From an uncultured Rhizobium sp. (lineage in GTDB: Bacteria; Pseudomonadota; Alphaproteobacteria; Rhizobiales; Rhizobiaceae), in NCBI GenBank assembly GCA_945952045.1, contig CAMFHE010000020.1, positions 35,508 to 99,507 of the forward strand: a DNA stretch of 64,000 bases, in the 5' to 3' direction. This document shows, piece by piece, positions 45,473-54,823 of the stretch (position 1 is its first letter; each line of letters starts with the position of its first letter). The position numbers and the translations under genes were made by a program. The notes below the pieces were generated by a model that saw only the letters and a list, made by a program, of their open reading frames with translations, made no database searches and had not been told where the DNA came from.

Positions 45473-46498
45473 TCAGCCCCAGCACTTGGCCTTACCGGCC
45501 TTGGTGTCGATGGACTCGACGCCAGCAGCGGGCTTGTCGGTGATCAAGGTCACGCCGGTATCGAAGAAGTCCTTGCCGGGGGTCGGCTTCGGCTTCTCGC
45601 CGCTATCGGCGAACTTCTTGATCGCCTCGATGCCGAGCGAGGCCATCATCAGCGGATATTGCTGCGAAGTAGCCCCGATCACGCCATCGGCAACGTTCTG
45701 CACACCTGGGCAACCGCCGTCCACGGACACGATCAGCGTATCCTTTTCCTTACCGGCAGCCTTCAGCGCCTCGTAGGCGCCGGCGGCGGCCGGCTCGTTG
45801 ATGGTGTAGACGAGGTTGATGCCGCCATCCTTGGCGAGCAGGCTTTCCATGGCCTTCAGGCCGCCTTCCTCGTTGCCGGCGGTAACGTCGTGACCGACGA
45901 TGCGCGGATCGGTCTCGTCACCCCACTTGTTCGGATCGCCGAGGTCGATGCCGAAGCCCTTGAGGAAGCCCTGGTCGCGCAGAACGTCGACGGAGGGCTG
46001 CGAGATGGCGAGGTCGAGCATGGCGATCTTGGCGCTGGCGGCCTTGTCGCCGAGCGTCGCCTTGGCCCACTGACCGACCAACTCGCCGGCCTTGAAATTG
46101 TCGGTGGCGAAGGTGGCGTCCGCGGCGCTGATCGGATCGAGCGGCGTATCGAGAGCGATGACGAGAATGCCGGCATCACGGGCCGTCTTGAGCGGATCGG
46201 CGATCGCCTTGGTGTCGGAGGCGGTGATCAGAATACCCTTGGCGCCATCGGCGATGCAGGCCTCGACGGCTGCGACCTGGCTTTCATGGTCGCCGTCGAT
46301 CTTGCCGGCATAGGACTTGAGGTTGATGCCCAGTTCCTTGGCCTTGGCGGTCGCGCCTTCCTTCATCTTGACGAAGAAGGGATTGGTGTCCGTCTTCGTG
46401 ATCAGGCAGGCGGAAACATCGGCGGCATGGGCCGGCGCGGCAAAGACCACACCCAGCGACAGAGCACCCAAAGCAGCCGACAACAGTGATTTCTTCAT
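45473..46498 (-). CDS. frcB: fructose ABC transporter, periplasmic binding protein
   Basis: 341 residues. Signal peptide [20 protein letters not shown], cleavage near AHAADV. The mature protein is a ribose/fructose-type (PBP1) binding protein: [51 protein letters not shown] and [20 protein letters not shown]. First gene of the frcB-frcC-frcA operon, with hairpins in the following 128-bp gap (one is 45371-45386), which commonly allow higher level of binding protein. The ATG at 46498 follows GGGAGGAG. Confidence 0.92.
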   Translation of the reverse strand: MKKSLLSAALGALSLGVVFAAPAHAADVSACLITKTDTNPFFVKMKEGATAKAKELGINLKSYAGKIDGDHESQVAAVEACIADGAKGILITASDTKAIADPLKTARDAGILVIALDTPLDPISAADATFATDNFKAGELVGQWAKATLGDKAASAKIAMLDLAISQPSVDVLRDQGFLKGFGIDLGDPNKWGDETDPRIVGHDVTAGNEEGGLKAMESLLAKDGGINLVYTINEPAAAGAYEALKAAGKEKDTLIVSVDGGCPGVQNVADGVIGATSQQYPLMMASLGIEAIKKFADSGEKPKPTPGKDFFDTGVTLITDKPAAGVESIDTKAGKAKCWG

Positions 46499-46616
46499 GA
46501 ACTCCTCCCGAGAGTTACCGTTTAGGAACAAGATCGTTCCGTGCGAGACGGGCGCGCCCTGCGAGCCTGGTGTCGTACCCCTCCTCCAGAGGCCGCCAAT
46601 GCACTTCACGGTCGAT

Positions 46617-46645
46617 ATTGAGCCACATCGTTTCGCGTCTGTCAA
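46617..46645 (-). promoter_or_regulatory. probable frcB promoter
   Basis: Minus-strand TTGACA (46640-46645), 17 bases, then CTCAAT. The -35 is perfect; the -10 weak, suggesting an activated or tightly controlled promoter. Confidence 0.5.
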
Positions 46646-46660
46646 TAAATAAATCCAATT

Positions 46661-46673
46661 GAATTATTAATTC
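46661..46673. promoter_or_regulatory. palindrome near the frcB -35, candidate FrcR operator
   Basis: GAATTA-T-TAATTC is a perfect odd palindrome, 15 bp upstream of the -35 in the frcB-frcR divergent gap, the expected place for a ROK regulator site. Confidence 0.35.
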
Positions 46674-46736
46674 GTTCTGGCATTCTGACAAAAGGATTGG
46701 TAGGCGCAGAGGCCAGCCGCCCAGGGAGGAAATCGC

Positions 46737-47984
46737 ATGCCTATTCCGGAGGAAGGGGGAGCCTTCTCCTCCGCGCTGCCGGCCGCCGAGCCGTCCGGAG
46801 GCGCGAACCAGACGCGTGTGCGCGCCTATAACGAACGCCTCGTCCTGTCGCTGGTGCGCCGCCACGGCAGCCAGTCGAAAGCCGAGATCACGCGGCGCAC
46901 GGGGCTTTCGGCACAGACCGTGTCCGTCATCATGCGCTCGCTGGAAAAGGATGGCCTGTTGTCGCGCGGCGCGCCGGTGCGCGGCCGCGTCGGCCAGCCA
47001 TCCACGCCCCTGCACCTCAATTCGGATGCCGTCTTTTCCTTCGGCCTGAAGATCGGCCGACGCAGCGCCGATCTGGTGCTGATGGATTTCGTCGGCCACA
47101 TTCGCAAGCACCGGCGACGCACCTATCCCTTTCCGCTGCCGACTGACATCATCGCGTTTTTGCAGACGGCGCTTGCCGAAATCTCCGAGGAGCTGACGCC
47201 TGCCGAGCGCAGCCGCATCGCCGGCCTCGGCATCGCTGCGCCTTTCGAATTGTGGAACTGGGCCGAGCAGGTCGGGGCGCCGCGCGGCACCATGGATACC
47301 TGGCGCGGTTTCGACCTGCAGGGCGACGTCGCCGCGCTCGTGCCCTATCCCGTCTACCTGCAGAACGACGCCACCAGCGCTTGCGGCGCCGAACTGGTGT
47401 TCGGGGTCGGTCCGGCCTATCCCGATTTCATCTATTTCTTCGTCGGCTCGTTCATTGGCGGCGGCATCGTGCTGAACTCGGCATTGTTCGTCGGGCGCAC
47501 CGGCACCGCCGGCTCCGTCGGCTCGCTGCCGGTGCGCAACCGCAACGGCGAGACGCGCCAGTTGCTGGAGATCGCCTCGATCTTCGTGCTCGAAGACATG
47601 CTGCGCGCCGACAATATCGACCCGCAACCCCTGTGGTATTCCGCAGACGAATGGATCGATTTCGGCGCGCCGCTGGAACGCTGGATCCAGGAGACCGCCG
47701 CCGCGCTGGCGCAGGCGATCCTGTCAGCCGCCTCCATCATCGATTTTTCCGCCGCGATCATCGATGGCGGTTTTCCCGCCTGGGTGCGACAGCGGCTGGT
47801 TGCAGCGACGATCGATGCGGCGGCGCGCATGGATCTGCAGGGCATTCCCATGCCCGAAATGGTCGAGGGAACCGTTGGCGCCCAGGCACGCGCCGTCGGC
47901 GGCGCCAGCCTGCCCATTTTCGCCCGTTATCTCATCGATCAGAACGTGCTGTTCAAGGCGGTGGAGGCCGCCGACGTCGAATAG
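46737..47984 (+). CDS. frcR: ROK-family regulator of the fructose transporter
   Basis: 415 residues. An N-terminal winged helix-turn-helix (about 25-85) with RRHGSQSKAEITRRTGLSAQ and SVIMRSLEKDGLLS is joined to a ROK sugar-kinase-like domain (about 100-400). The ROK part keeps FVGSFIGGGIVLNSALFVGR; the ATP-binding and zinc motifs of active kinases look weak, so it is a regulator. It is divergent from frcB. Ligand (fructose or a derivative) and the direction of control are inference. The ATG at 46737 follows GGGAGG. Confidence 0.9.
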   Translation: MPIPEEGGAFSSALPAAEPSGGANQTRVRAYNERLVLSLVRRHGSQSKAEITRRTGLSAQTVSVIMRSLEKDGLLSRGAPVRGRVGQPSTPLHLNSDAVFSFGLKIGRRSADLVLMDFVGHIRKHRRRTYPFPLPTDIIAFLQTALAEISEELTPAERSRIAGLGIAAPFELWNWAEQVGAPRGTMDTWRGFDLQGDVAALVPYPVYLQNDATSACGAELVFGVGPAYPDFIYFFVGSFIGGGIVLNSALFVGRTGTAGSVGSLPVRNRNGETRQLLEIASIFVLEDMLRADNIDPQPLWYSADEWIDFGAPLERWIQETAAALAQAILSAASIIDFSAAIIDGGFPAWVRQRLVAATIDAAARMDLQGIPMPEMVEGTVGAQARAVGGASLPIFARYLIDQNVLFKAVEAADVE

Positions 47985-48066
47985 CGGCAGGCGTCCCAAA
48001 GATTCCCGTTGCAACCGGCGCGCGGCTCGGCAAAAATCGCCGCAGCACCCCTAGGATCGACCCTCC

Positions 48067-48771
48067 ATGAGCGACATGAGCAAAAGCGCGGCCTTCTGGC
48101 GCTCGTTTCCGATCTTCGAGGAATTCGACAGGGAAACGATCGCCGCCATCGCCGGGATCGCCACCCATCGCAAATGGGCGGCCGGCACCGTCATCTTCCA
48201 GCGCGGCGACGAAGGCAACTACATGCTGGCGCTCGCCAGCGGCCGGGTGAAACTGTCGCTGATCTCACCGCAGGGCAAGGAACTGGCGATCCGCCACATG
48301 GAACCCGGCACCATTCTCGGCGAAATGGCGATCCTCGACGGCGAGCCGCGCTCGGCCGATGCGACCGCCGTCACCGCGACGGAAGGCTATGTGCTGTCCA
48401 AGCGCGAACTTCTGCCGATCATCACCGGCCGGCCGGACACCGCCGAAACCGTCATCCGCTTCCTGTGCGCGCGCATTCGCGAGACGACCGAGCGGCTGGA
48501 GACGATGGCGCTTTACGACCTCGATTCGCGCGTCGCCCGCTTCTTCCTGGCCACGCTTCGCCAGATCCACGGCAGCGACCTGCCGGAGCAGGCCAATCTC
48601 CAGCTCGCGCTCAGCCAGACCGAGATCGCAGCCGTCGTCGGCTGCAGCCGCCCCAAGATGAACCGGGCGCTGGCCTCGCTGGAAGACGCCGGCGCCATCA
48701 CCCGCCGCGATGGCATCGTCGGCTGCGATATCGGTCGGCTTGCCCGCATCGCCGAGCCGCTGGAAGACTGA
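48067..48771 (+). CDS. Crp/Fnr family transcriptional regulator
   Basis: 234 residues. The N-terminal cyclic-nucleotide-type beta barrel (about 20-140) includes GDEGNYMLALASGRVKLSLI and LGEMAILDGEPRSADATAVT; the ERSAD-like motif that binds the phosphate of cAMP is partly kept. A helix dimer interface follows, then a winged helix (about 170-225) with LALSQTEIAAVVGCSRPKMN. No cysteines place an Fe-S cluster as in FNR. Signal and targets are unknown. ATG at 48067 or 48076. Confidence 0.9.
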   Translation: MSDMSKSAAFWRSFPIFEEFDRETIAAIAGIATHRKWAAGTVIFQRGDEGNYMLALASGRVKLSLISPQGKELAIRHMEPGTILGEMAILDGEPRSADATAVTATEGYVLSKRELLPIITGRPDTAETVIRFLCARIRETTERLETMALYDLDSRVARFFLATLRQIHGSDLPEQANLQLALSQTEIAAVVGCSRPKMNRALASLEDAGAITRRDGIVGCDIGRLARIAEPLED

Positions 48772-48883
48772 GCGCGCCTTCGCCAAAATCCTAAAAAAGC
48801 ATGAACGGATGTATCCGCGGGAACTTCGCGGGCCTTTGCGACGTTGTTTAGTCGAACCACAAAAGGTCGAGGGAGAAAAGACC

Positions 48884-49783
48884 ATGTGCTCCGCTACTGC
48901 CCATGACAACTCGCATTGGAAGGCCAGCATCAAGCGCGCCGCTGGCGCGGGCGCATTGGTGGCGGCGCTCGGGCTTGCGCTGCCGGCGCAGGCCGCAACG
49001 ATCGCACAGGACAATTGCGACCGACTGGCCGGCAGCCAGTATGACACATCCCGCAACACCGCCTTCGCGCCGGTGCGCGAAGCGGGCCTGAAGGGCGCCA
49101 ATACGGCTGCAATCGCCGCCTGCCGCGCCGCGCTTGCCGAAACCGACGCACCGCGTTTCGCGTTCCAGCTCGGCCGCGCCCTTGATGGGGCCGGCGATAC
49201 CGCTGACGCGATGAACGCCTTCGATCAGGCATCGCAGAGCAATTACGCCATCGCCAAGGTTCATCTCGGCATGGCGCTTGGTGAACTCGGCGAAGAACAG
49301 GCAGCCTTTGCCCTGTTCCGCCAAGCCGCCGATGCCGGCAATGCGCTCGGCGCTTACAACGTCGGCGTTCTCTATCGCGATGGCGCCGGCACGGCCCAGA
49401 ATCCGCAAGAAGCCGTTCACTGGTTCACCGCAGCCTGGACCAAGGGTTATGCCGCTGCCGGCTTCAATCTCGGCGCGCTCTATGACGAAGGCCAGATCGT
49501 GCCGCAGGACAATGCCCGCGCCATGGAATGGTACAAGCGGGCCGCCGCCAACGGCCAGGTCGATGCCATGGTCAATCTGGCGCTGATGTATGAAGCCGGC
49601 CAGGGCACACAGGCCGATCTGGTCGCCGCCGCCAACTGGTATAATCGCGCTGCCGAACAGGGCGACGGCTTTGCCAAGGATCGCCTCAAGGTCGTCAACG
49701 GCGCACTGGCTTCGGCGCAAGCCGAGCCGCTGCCGGCGCCTCCGGCCGTCGATCGCACCATCGTCACGGCCAGCACGCTCTAA
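48884..49783 (+). CDS. exported Sel1-repeat protein
   Basis: 299 residues with a signal-like N-terminus (KRAAGAGALVAALGLALPAQ, cleavage near AQAATI). Five or six Sel1/TPR-like repeats follow: AKVHLGMALGELGEEQAAFA, NALGAYNVGVLYRDGAGTAQ, AAGFNLGALYDEGQIVPQDN and DAMVNLALMYEAGQGTQADL. These fold into a protein-protein binding solenoid, probably in the periplasm. Partner unknown. The ATG at 48884 follows GAGGGAGAAAAG. Confidence 0.85.
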   Translation: MCSATAHDNSHWKASIKRAAGAGALVAALGLALPAQAATIAQDNCDRLAGSQYDTSRNTAFAPVREAGLKGANTAAIAACRAALAETDAPRFAFQLGRALDGAGDTADAMNAFDQASQSNYAIAKVHLGMALGELGEEQAAFALFRQAADAGNALGAYNVGVLYRDGAGTAQNPQEAVHWFTAAWTKGYAAAGFNLGALYDEGQIVPQDNARAMEWYKRAAANGQVDAMVNLALMYEAGQGTQADLVAAANWYNRAAEQGDGFAKDRLKVVNGALASAQAEPLPAPPAVDRTIVTASTL

Positions 49784-49788
49784 CGACA

Positions 49789-49817
49789 AAGGCCACCGTG
49801 ACAGTCACGGTGGCCTT
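49789..49817. terminator. bidirectional terminator between the Sel1 and proline-racemase-family genes
   Basis: A perfect 13-bp stem (49789-49801 with 49805-49817) and 3-base loop between convergent genes. A and T residues flank both sides. Confidence 0.75.
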
Positions 49818-49834
49818 ATCGATGATGTGTTCGC

Positions 49835-50887
49835 TTACTTGCGCGGCGGCGGGATATCGCCGGCCGACGGACCCCAGACATCGGTCAGCGCAAACCCTTC
49901 GGCCATCGGATCGGCCGGATCGAGCGCCACCTGATGCAGGCCGAAGGTGAAACCGCGTCCGGCAATCGTCGGGATGATCGCCGGCTTGCCGGCAACCGTG
50001 GTTTCCGCCGACAGACCGACCTCAAATTCGGAACCGATGATCGAACGCGAGATCAGCGTATCACCGACCTTCACCTGACCGCGCGCATGCAGCGTCGCCA
50101 GATTGGCGGAGCTGCCGGTGCCGCAAGGGGAGCGATCGACGCGGCCCGGCCACATCGTCGTGCAGGTGCGCATCGAGCCGTCTTCGTCGCGGCCGCGGAA
50201 CATCACATAGGCGACGCCCGAGATCGCCGGGATCTCCGGATGCACGACCGAAATCGTGCGATTGACGATATCCTTGAGGATCATGCCGGCCTTGACCAGC
50301 GCGGCGGCATCGCTGGGGGCGATGGTCAGCCCCACCTGATCGGCATCGACCAGCAGGTAGAAAATCCCGCCATAGCAGATATCGCCGGTGATCGTGCCCC
50401 ATTCGGGCGTATCCAGCTTGACGTCGAGTTCGTGGACAAAGGCCGGCACCATGGTCAGCTTGACCTTTTCGCAACGACCGTCACGGCAGGTCGCAACCGC
50501 CTTCACCAGACCGGCCGCCGTTTCCAGCGTCACAACGGTTTCCGGCTCCTTCATCTCGACGATGCCGGCCTCGAGCAGCGCAGTCGTCGCGCAGATCGAG
50601 TTGGAACCGGAGCTGGCATGGGCCTGGTCGGGCTGAAGGATGACGAAAGCCGTGTCGGCATCGGGATGCTTGGGCGGCAGCAGCAGATTGACCGAGCCCA
50701 TCGGCGTGCCGCGCGGCTCCAGAACCAGGAAGCGGCGAAGCGCATCGCCCTTGGGGTCGTTGTTCAGCCAGTCGAGCTGTTCGGCCACGGTGTTGCCGGG
50801 AATTTTCGGCACGCCGCCGATCGCCACCCGGCCGATTTCGCCTTCGGCATGAACATCCAGAAGCTGGATCGTGCGTTTCCATCTCAT
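49835..50887 (-). CDS. proline racemase-family enzyme, hydroxyproline epimerase-type with Ser/Cys pair
   Basis: 350 residues of the proline racemase superfamily (4-hydroxyproline 2-epimerase, 3-hydroxyproline enzymes). The second catalytic cysteine is in DRSPCGTGSSANLA (about 235). The first, normally cysteine in a CGHG motif, is serine here: ASSGSNSICATTAL (about 90). Ser/Cys members are known; my memory is that they act as hydroxyproline epimerases, so a 3-/4-hydroxyproline epimerase is more likely than a proline racemase. No hydroxyproline catabolic genes are adjacent. The ATG at 50887 follows GGGAGACG. Confidence 0.82.
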   Translation of the reverse strand: MRWKRTIQLLDVHAEGEIGRVAIGGVPKIPGNTVAEQLDWLNNDPKGDALRRFLVLEPRGTPMGSVNLLLPPKHPDADTAFVILQPDQAHASSGSNSICATTALLEAGIVEMKEPETVVTLETAAGLVKAVATCRDGRCEKVKLTMVPAFVHELDVKLDTPEWGTITGDICYGGIFYLLVDADQVGLTIAPSDAAALVKAGMILKDIVNRTISVVHPEIPAISGVAYVMFRGRDEDGSMRTCTTMWPGRVDRSPCGTGSSANLATLHARGQVKVGDTLISRSIIGSEFEVGLSAETTVAGKPAIIPTIAGRGFTFGLHQVALDPADPMAEGFALTDVWGPSAGDIPPPRK

Positions 50888-51031
50888 GCTCAACGTCTCC
50901 CGTCAGAAGCGGCGCGAACGCCGCCGGCATCTTGATGACGATGCTGATATATCAGATCGAGGCCATTGCCTATCGCTTTTTGCGCCGCGCGCAGCGGCGC
51001 ATGGTCGCGTGAAGCAGATAGGTACTTCGTG

Positions 51032-52447
51032 TCAGCGCCGGCCGTCGCAGGCGTCGGCACGCGCCTTGTCGCGGATGACGAAGCAGGCCGGATCGGCGGC
51101 AACGCCTCTCCGGCGCGGCAAGGCCTCTTCCGCCGTTTCGCCAACGGAGGTGCCGACCGTATCCACCGAGGTCAGCGTATTGCCGACCGAGGCGCCAAGT
51201 CGCTCCACCTGCCGGCCGTAATTGCGGCGCGTTCGCGGATCGAACACTGCAATCGGCGTCGAGACGGCGACACTTGCGGCATTACCCACAGTCTGCGCCG
51301 CCCCCAGCGCCACCGAACCGACCGCTTCTCCAAGGCCGACTTCGCTGTCGGTGATCGTCTGCCCGGCCACCAGCCGGTCGCCGATCAGTTTCACCACATC
51401 GGGGCTTTCGGCGAATTTTCCGTGGTTGAGCTTGTCACCGGATTTCAGCTTGGTCAAATCGATGACGGTGATGCCCGCCCGCTCCAGCGCAGAGCGATAG
51501 GGCTCGACCGAGGGATCGATCTGGCCGAGGCGATCGACATTGCCGGAAATCCGCCGCGACAGGAGCAATGCGCGGTCGTCCTGCGAGACGAAAATGGTAA
51601 AATGCGGTCCCTTGCCCTTGAAGGCCGAGATTTGCTGGCCGAAGACATCGACATCGAGATCGGGCGAAGCAAGGATGACGTTGCCGATCTTGGGCGAGAC
51701 GCGGCCGTCGCGGATCGCCATCTGCCGCAAAGCCTCCATCGCAAGCCATGTGCCCATCGAATGGGCCATGACCGTGACCTCTCCGACCGAGGGATCGTCG
51801 GCGGCAAGCTGCAACAGCTCCTCCAGCGCATCGCGGGAATAGTTGGTGCTTTCCTTGTCGTAGTTGTAGTCGAAGATGCTGGCGCGCGACGGCCAGGTGA
51901 AAACGACGGGCGCGACATCGGCGCCGCTGTCGTGAACAATCTGCGCGAAACGGTAGACCGCATCCTCATACCGATTGTTGAAGCCGTGCACGAAGATCAT
52001 CACGCGCCGGTTCTTTGGCAGATGCTGCTTCAGCCAGGTCTTGCCGCCCTGCCCGGCATCGAGCTGCTGGACGCTGACGGTGGTGAAATCCTTCAGCGGA
52101 TCGCCGGGAAGTTTTGTCGGCCACTGCACCTGGCCGATCTCGCGATTGGCCTTGGGCGGGATCGAGACGGTCACCGCGTCGAGGCGCAGGCCGGTGCCGC
52201 GCTCGCCGGAAAACAGGATCGCGGCGTCCTCGGACGGCGCGCGCGTCGTCGCGACCAGCATGTCGACGCCGGACGTACCGGGCAGGCTGACGCCGGTCGG
52301 CGTCATCACCCCGATCGGCCGTCCGCCGCAGCCGGAGAGGATCAGCGCCGGCGCAAGCAGCGCAATCGACACCACCTGCCGCAGGCGATCGGGACGCAAA
52401 ACCGTGACACATTGTTCCCGGAACCGCTGCAAGGCGAGTGACAGCAC
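51032..52447 (-). CDS. lipoprotein alpha/beta hydrolase (DUF900 esterase type)
   Basis: 471 residues. The N-terminus ends in a lipobox, ALILSGCGG (Cys about residue 41). The body is the DUF900 hydrolase family: VMIFVHGFNNRYEDAVYR (oxyanion strand), the nucleophile elbow VMAHSMGTWLAMEALRQM (serine about residue 245) and ASPDLDVDVFGQQI, followed by a C-terminal Ala/Val-rich tail. Probably an outer-membrane or periplasmic esterase; substrate unknown. The GTG at 52447 (with GGAG upstream) gives the proper signal peptide. Confidence 0.78.
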   Translation of the reverse strand: MLSLALQRFREQCVTVLRPDRLRQVVSIALLAPALILSGCGGRPIGVMTPTGVSLPGTSGVDMLVATTRAPSEDAAILFSGERGTGLRLDAVTVSIPPKANREIGQVQWPTKLPGDPLKDFTTVSVQQLDAGQGGKTWLKQHLPKNRRVMIFVHGFNNRYEDAVYRFAQIVHDSGADVAPVVFTWPSRASIFDYNYDKESTNYSRDALEELLQLAADDPSVGEVTVMAHSMGTWLAMEALRQMAIRDGRVSPKIGNVILASPDLDVDVFGQQISAFKGKGPHFTIFVSQDDRALLLSRRISGNVDRLGQIDPSVEPYRSALERAGITVIDLTKLKSGDKLNHGKFAESPDVVKLIGDRLVAGQTITDSEVGLGEAVGSVALGAAQTVGNAASVAVSTPIAVFDPRTRRNYGRQVERLGASVGNTLTSVDTVGTSVGETAEEALPRRRGVAADPACFVIRDKARADACDGRR

Positions 52448-52482
52448 GGGTTTACTCCACTGAGACGACAGGCGTTCAAGTC

Positions 52483-53364
52483 TTAAACGTGGGCAGACGC
52501 CTTTTCCAGCGTCTTGCGCAGCCTTGGACGCAGCGAAGCGGCGGGCGTTGCATTCCTGCTGCACAGATAGGAACGCGGCGGCGCGCCCAGCACCCGCTTG
52601 AACATGGTGGTGAAGGCTGGCACGCTTTCATAACCAGCCTCCAGCGCCACATGCGTGATCGGCCGTCCGGCGGCCAGTTTCGGCAGGCTGGCAAAGACGC
52701 TGGCCTGCTGACGCCAGGTGACGAAACTCAGGCCTGTTTCCTGACGGAAGAAGCGGGTGAAGCTGCGGCGGCTCATGGCCATGGCGTCCGCCCAGTCGTC
52801 GATGCGCGCGTCGGGGGCGGGATCGACGAGATAACGACGGCACAGCGCCGCAAGGCGCGCATCGGCCGGAAACGGCAGGCCGAGCGGGCGCTCGCACAGG
52901 CTTTCCATCTCCGCCAGCAGCAGCGCATGCACCAGCGCCGCCTTGCCTTCGCCCGGTGGGATATCGCCGAATTTCACCGCCTCGGCCAGCAGGCTGCGGG
53001 CAAGGTCGGTTACCGCCAGCACCTTCGGCACCGCATGCTGAACGCGCTCCGGACGCGGCGAGATATAGAGCGAGCGCATCACGACATCGCTCAGCATTTC
53101 AACGGTATGGCCAAGCCCCTGCGGGATCAGCAGCGCATGGCCGGGCGGGATCATCCAGCGCCCCTTCTGCGTGCCGACCAAGACGACGCCTTCATAGACA
53201 CAGAGAATCTGCGTGCGGCGATGCTGGTGCAGCGGCACACGATAACCGCCCGGCGACTGGCTGCTATTGACCAGAACGTCGGCATCGGAGCTTTCCATGC
53301 GCGCGAGCGAGCGAAAATGGTTCTCGTCGAGTGCGGAAAGAAGGTTCGGCGCCAGCTTTTTCAT
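52483..53364 (-). CDS. AraC-family transcriptional regulator
   Basis: 293 residues. The N-terminal cupin-like part reads VPLHQHRRTQILCVYEGVVL and WMIPPGHALLIPQGLGHTVE. The C-terminal pair of helix-turn-helices (about 190-290) includes MAMSRRSFTRFFRQETGLSF, LAAGRPITHVALEAGYESVP and FTTMFKRVLGAPPRSYL, close to the AraC consensus. The ATG at 53364 is my choice; longer starts have no better site. It is divergent from the fosmidomycin-type MFS pump gene (171-bp gap) and so probably controls it. Confidence 0.88.
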   Translation of the reverse strand: MKKLAPNLLSALDENHFRSLARMESSDADVLVNSSQSPGGYRVPLHQHRRTQILCVYEGVVLVGTQKGRWMIPPGHALLIPQGLGHTVEMLSDVVMRSLYISPRPERVQHAVPKVLAVTDLARSLLAEAVKFGDIPPGEGKAALVHALLLAEMESLCERPLGLPFPADARLAALCRRYLVDPAPDARIDDWADAMAMSRRSFTRFFRQETGLSFVTWRQQASVFASLPKLAAGRPITHVALEAGYESVPAFTTMFKRVLGAPPRSYLCSRNATPAASLRPRLRKTLEKASAHV

Positions 53365-53535
53365 GGTTTGGCCCAATCGCGAAAGAATTGGACCACAACA
53401 CAAAAGCAGGCCAGAGACAAGCCGGCTACAAGCGCAAACGGATACGTATCCGCCTTTCGCAGCGCTCTCTCTCGCCAATGAGGCGACCGGCGCTGCATTT
53501 TCATTCATACCCGGCGGATCGATGGAGGACATGCC

Positions 53536-54732
53536 ATGGCGGCGATCACGGGCAACGAGGCCCGCTTTGAAAAAACCACCGTTTCCATTCTCGTGGCGGT
53601 CAGCTTCTGCCACATGCTGAATGACATCATGCAATCGCTTCTCGCATCGCTCTATCCGATGCTGAAGGAGAATTATCAGCTCGATTTCGTGCAGATCGGC
53701 CTGCTGACCATGACCTTCCAGGTGACGGCATCGCTGCTGCAGCCGGTGGTCGGCCTCGTCACCGACCGCTGGCCGATGCCGTTTTCACTGCCGGTCGGCA
53801 TGGCGAGCACGCTGGTCGGCCTGATTCTGCTCGGCTCAGCCCATAGCTTTCCGATGCTGCTGTTTGCCGCCAGCCTGATCGGTTTCGGCTCGGCGATCTT
53901 CCATCCCGAATCCTCGCGCGTGGCGCGCCTCGCTTCTGGCGGTCGTCATGGCCTGGCGCAATCGCTGTTCCAGGTCGGCGGCAATGCCGGCTCTGCCATC
54001 GGGCCGTTGCTCGCCGCCTTTGTCGTACTGCCACTTGGCCAGCAATCGGTTGCCTGGTTCTCGGCCATCGCCATGCTCGGCATGGTGATCCTGACCTGGG
54101 TCGGCCGCTGGTATGCCGCCCATCGTCGCGCCACCGCCTCGAAGACGGCGCCGAGCCGCACCCTGCCGCTGCCGCAGAACAAGGTGGCGATCGCTTTTGC
54201 GATCCTCGTGCTGCTGACGGCGACGAAAAACGTCTATATGTCGAGCCTGTCGAGCTATTTCACCTTCTACGTCATCGACAAGTTCGCTTTGTCGGTTCGC
54301 GATGCGCAGTTGATGCTGTTCCTGTTCCTCGGCTCTGCCGCGGTCGGCACCTTTCTCGGCGGCCCGATCGGCGACCGCTACGGCGCGCGCTTCGTCATCT
54401 GGTTCTCGATCCTCGGCGTCATTCCCTTCGCGTTGATGCTGCCCTACGCGAACCTTGCCTGGACGATCGTGCTGGTCGTGCTGATCGGCCTGATCTTCGC
54501 GTCGGCCTTCTCGGCCATCGTCGTCTTCGCCCAGGAACTGGTGCCCGGCCGCGTCGGCATGATCGCCGGCATCTTCTTCGGCTTTGCCTTCGGTTTCGGG
54601 GGCCTCGGGGCTGCCGCACTCGGCGTGTTCGCCGATACGCATGGCATCGAATTCGTCTATCGCCTGTGCTCCTACCTGCCCCTGCTCGGCCTGCTGACGA
54701 TCTTCCTGCCGCGTATTCCCAAACACCGGTAA
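53536..54732 (+). CDS. fsr: MFS transporter, fosmidomycin-resistance type
   Basis: 398 residues with twelve predicted membrane helices. Conserved positions of the Fsr group: VSFCHMLNDIMQSLLASLYP at the N-terminus, LLQPVVGLVTDRWPMPFSLP, GFGSAIFHPESSRVARLASG and RHGLAQSLFQVGGNAGSAIG. This branch exports fosmidomycin and other small molecules; here only family membership is supported. The ATG at 53536 follows GGAGG. A strong terminator follows, and the AraC gene is divergent. Confidence 0.87.
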   Translation: MAAITGNEARFEKTTVSILVAVSFCHMLNDIMQSLLASLYPMLKENYQLDFVQIGLLTMTFQVTASLLQPVVGLVTDRWPMPFSLPVGMASTLVGLILLGSAHSFPMLLFAASLIGFGSAIFHPESSRVARLASGGRHGLAQSLFQVGGNAGSAIGPLLAAFVVLPLGQQSVAWFSAIAMLGMVILTWVGRWYAAHRRATASKTAPSRTLPLPQNKVAIAFAILVLLTATKNVYMSSLSSYFTFYVIDKFALSVRDAQLMLFLFLGSAAVGTFLGGPIGDRYGARFVIWFSILGVIPFALMLPYANLAWTIVLVVLIGLIFASAFSAIVVFAQELVPGRVGMIAGIFFGFAFGFGGLGAAALGVFADTHGIEFVYRLCSYLPLLGLLTIFLPRIPKHR

Positions 54733-54753
54733 ACGATCCAACACCGACAAACG

Positions 54754-54788
54754 AAAACCCCGCCGGCAGCGCCAGGCGGGGTTTTTTT
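54754..54788. terminator. strong intrinsic terminator between the MFS and CmcI-type genes
   Basis: A perfect 11-bp stem (54754-54764 with 54775-54785), 10-base loop and T run to 54788, between convergent genes. It could serve the plus-strand MFS gene and, less well, the minus-strand sugar cluster. Confidence 0.92.
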
Positions 54789-54823
54789 ATGTCGAAATCC
54801 GTTCCCCCTTGGGGTCGACCGTC

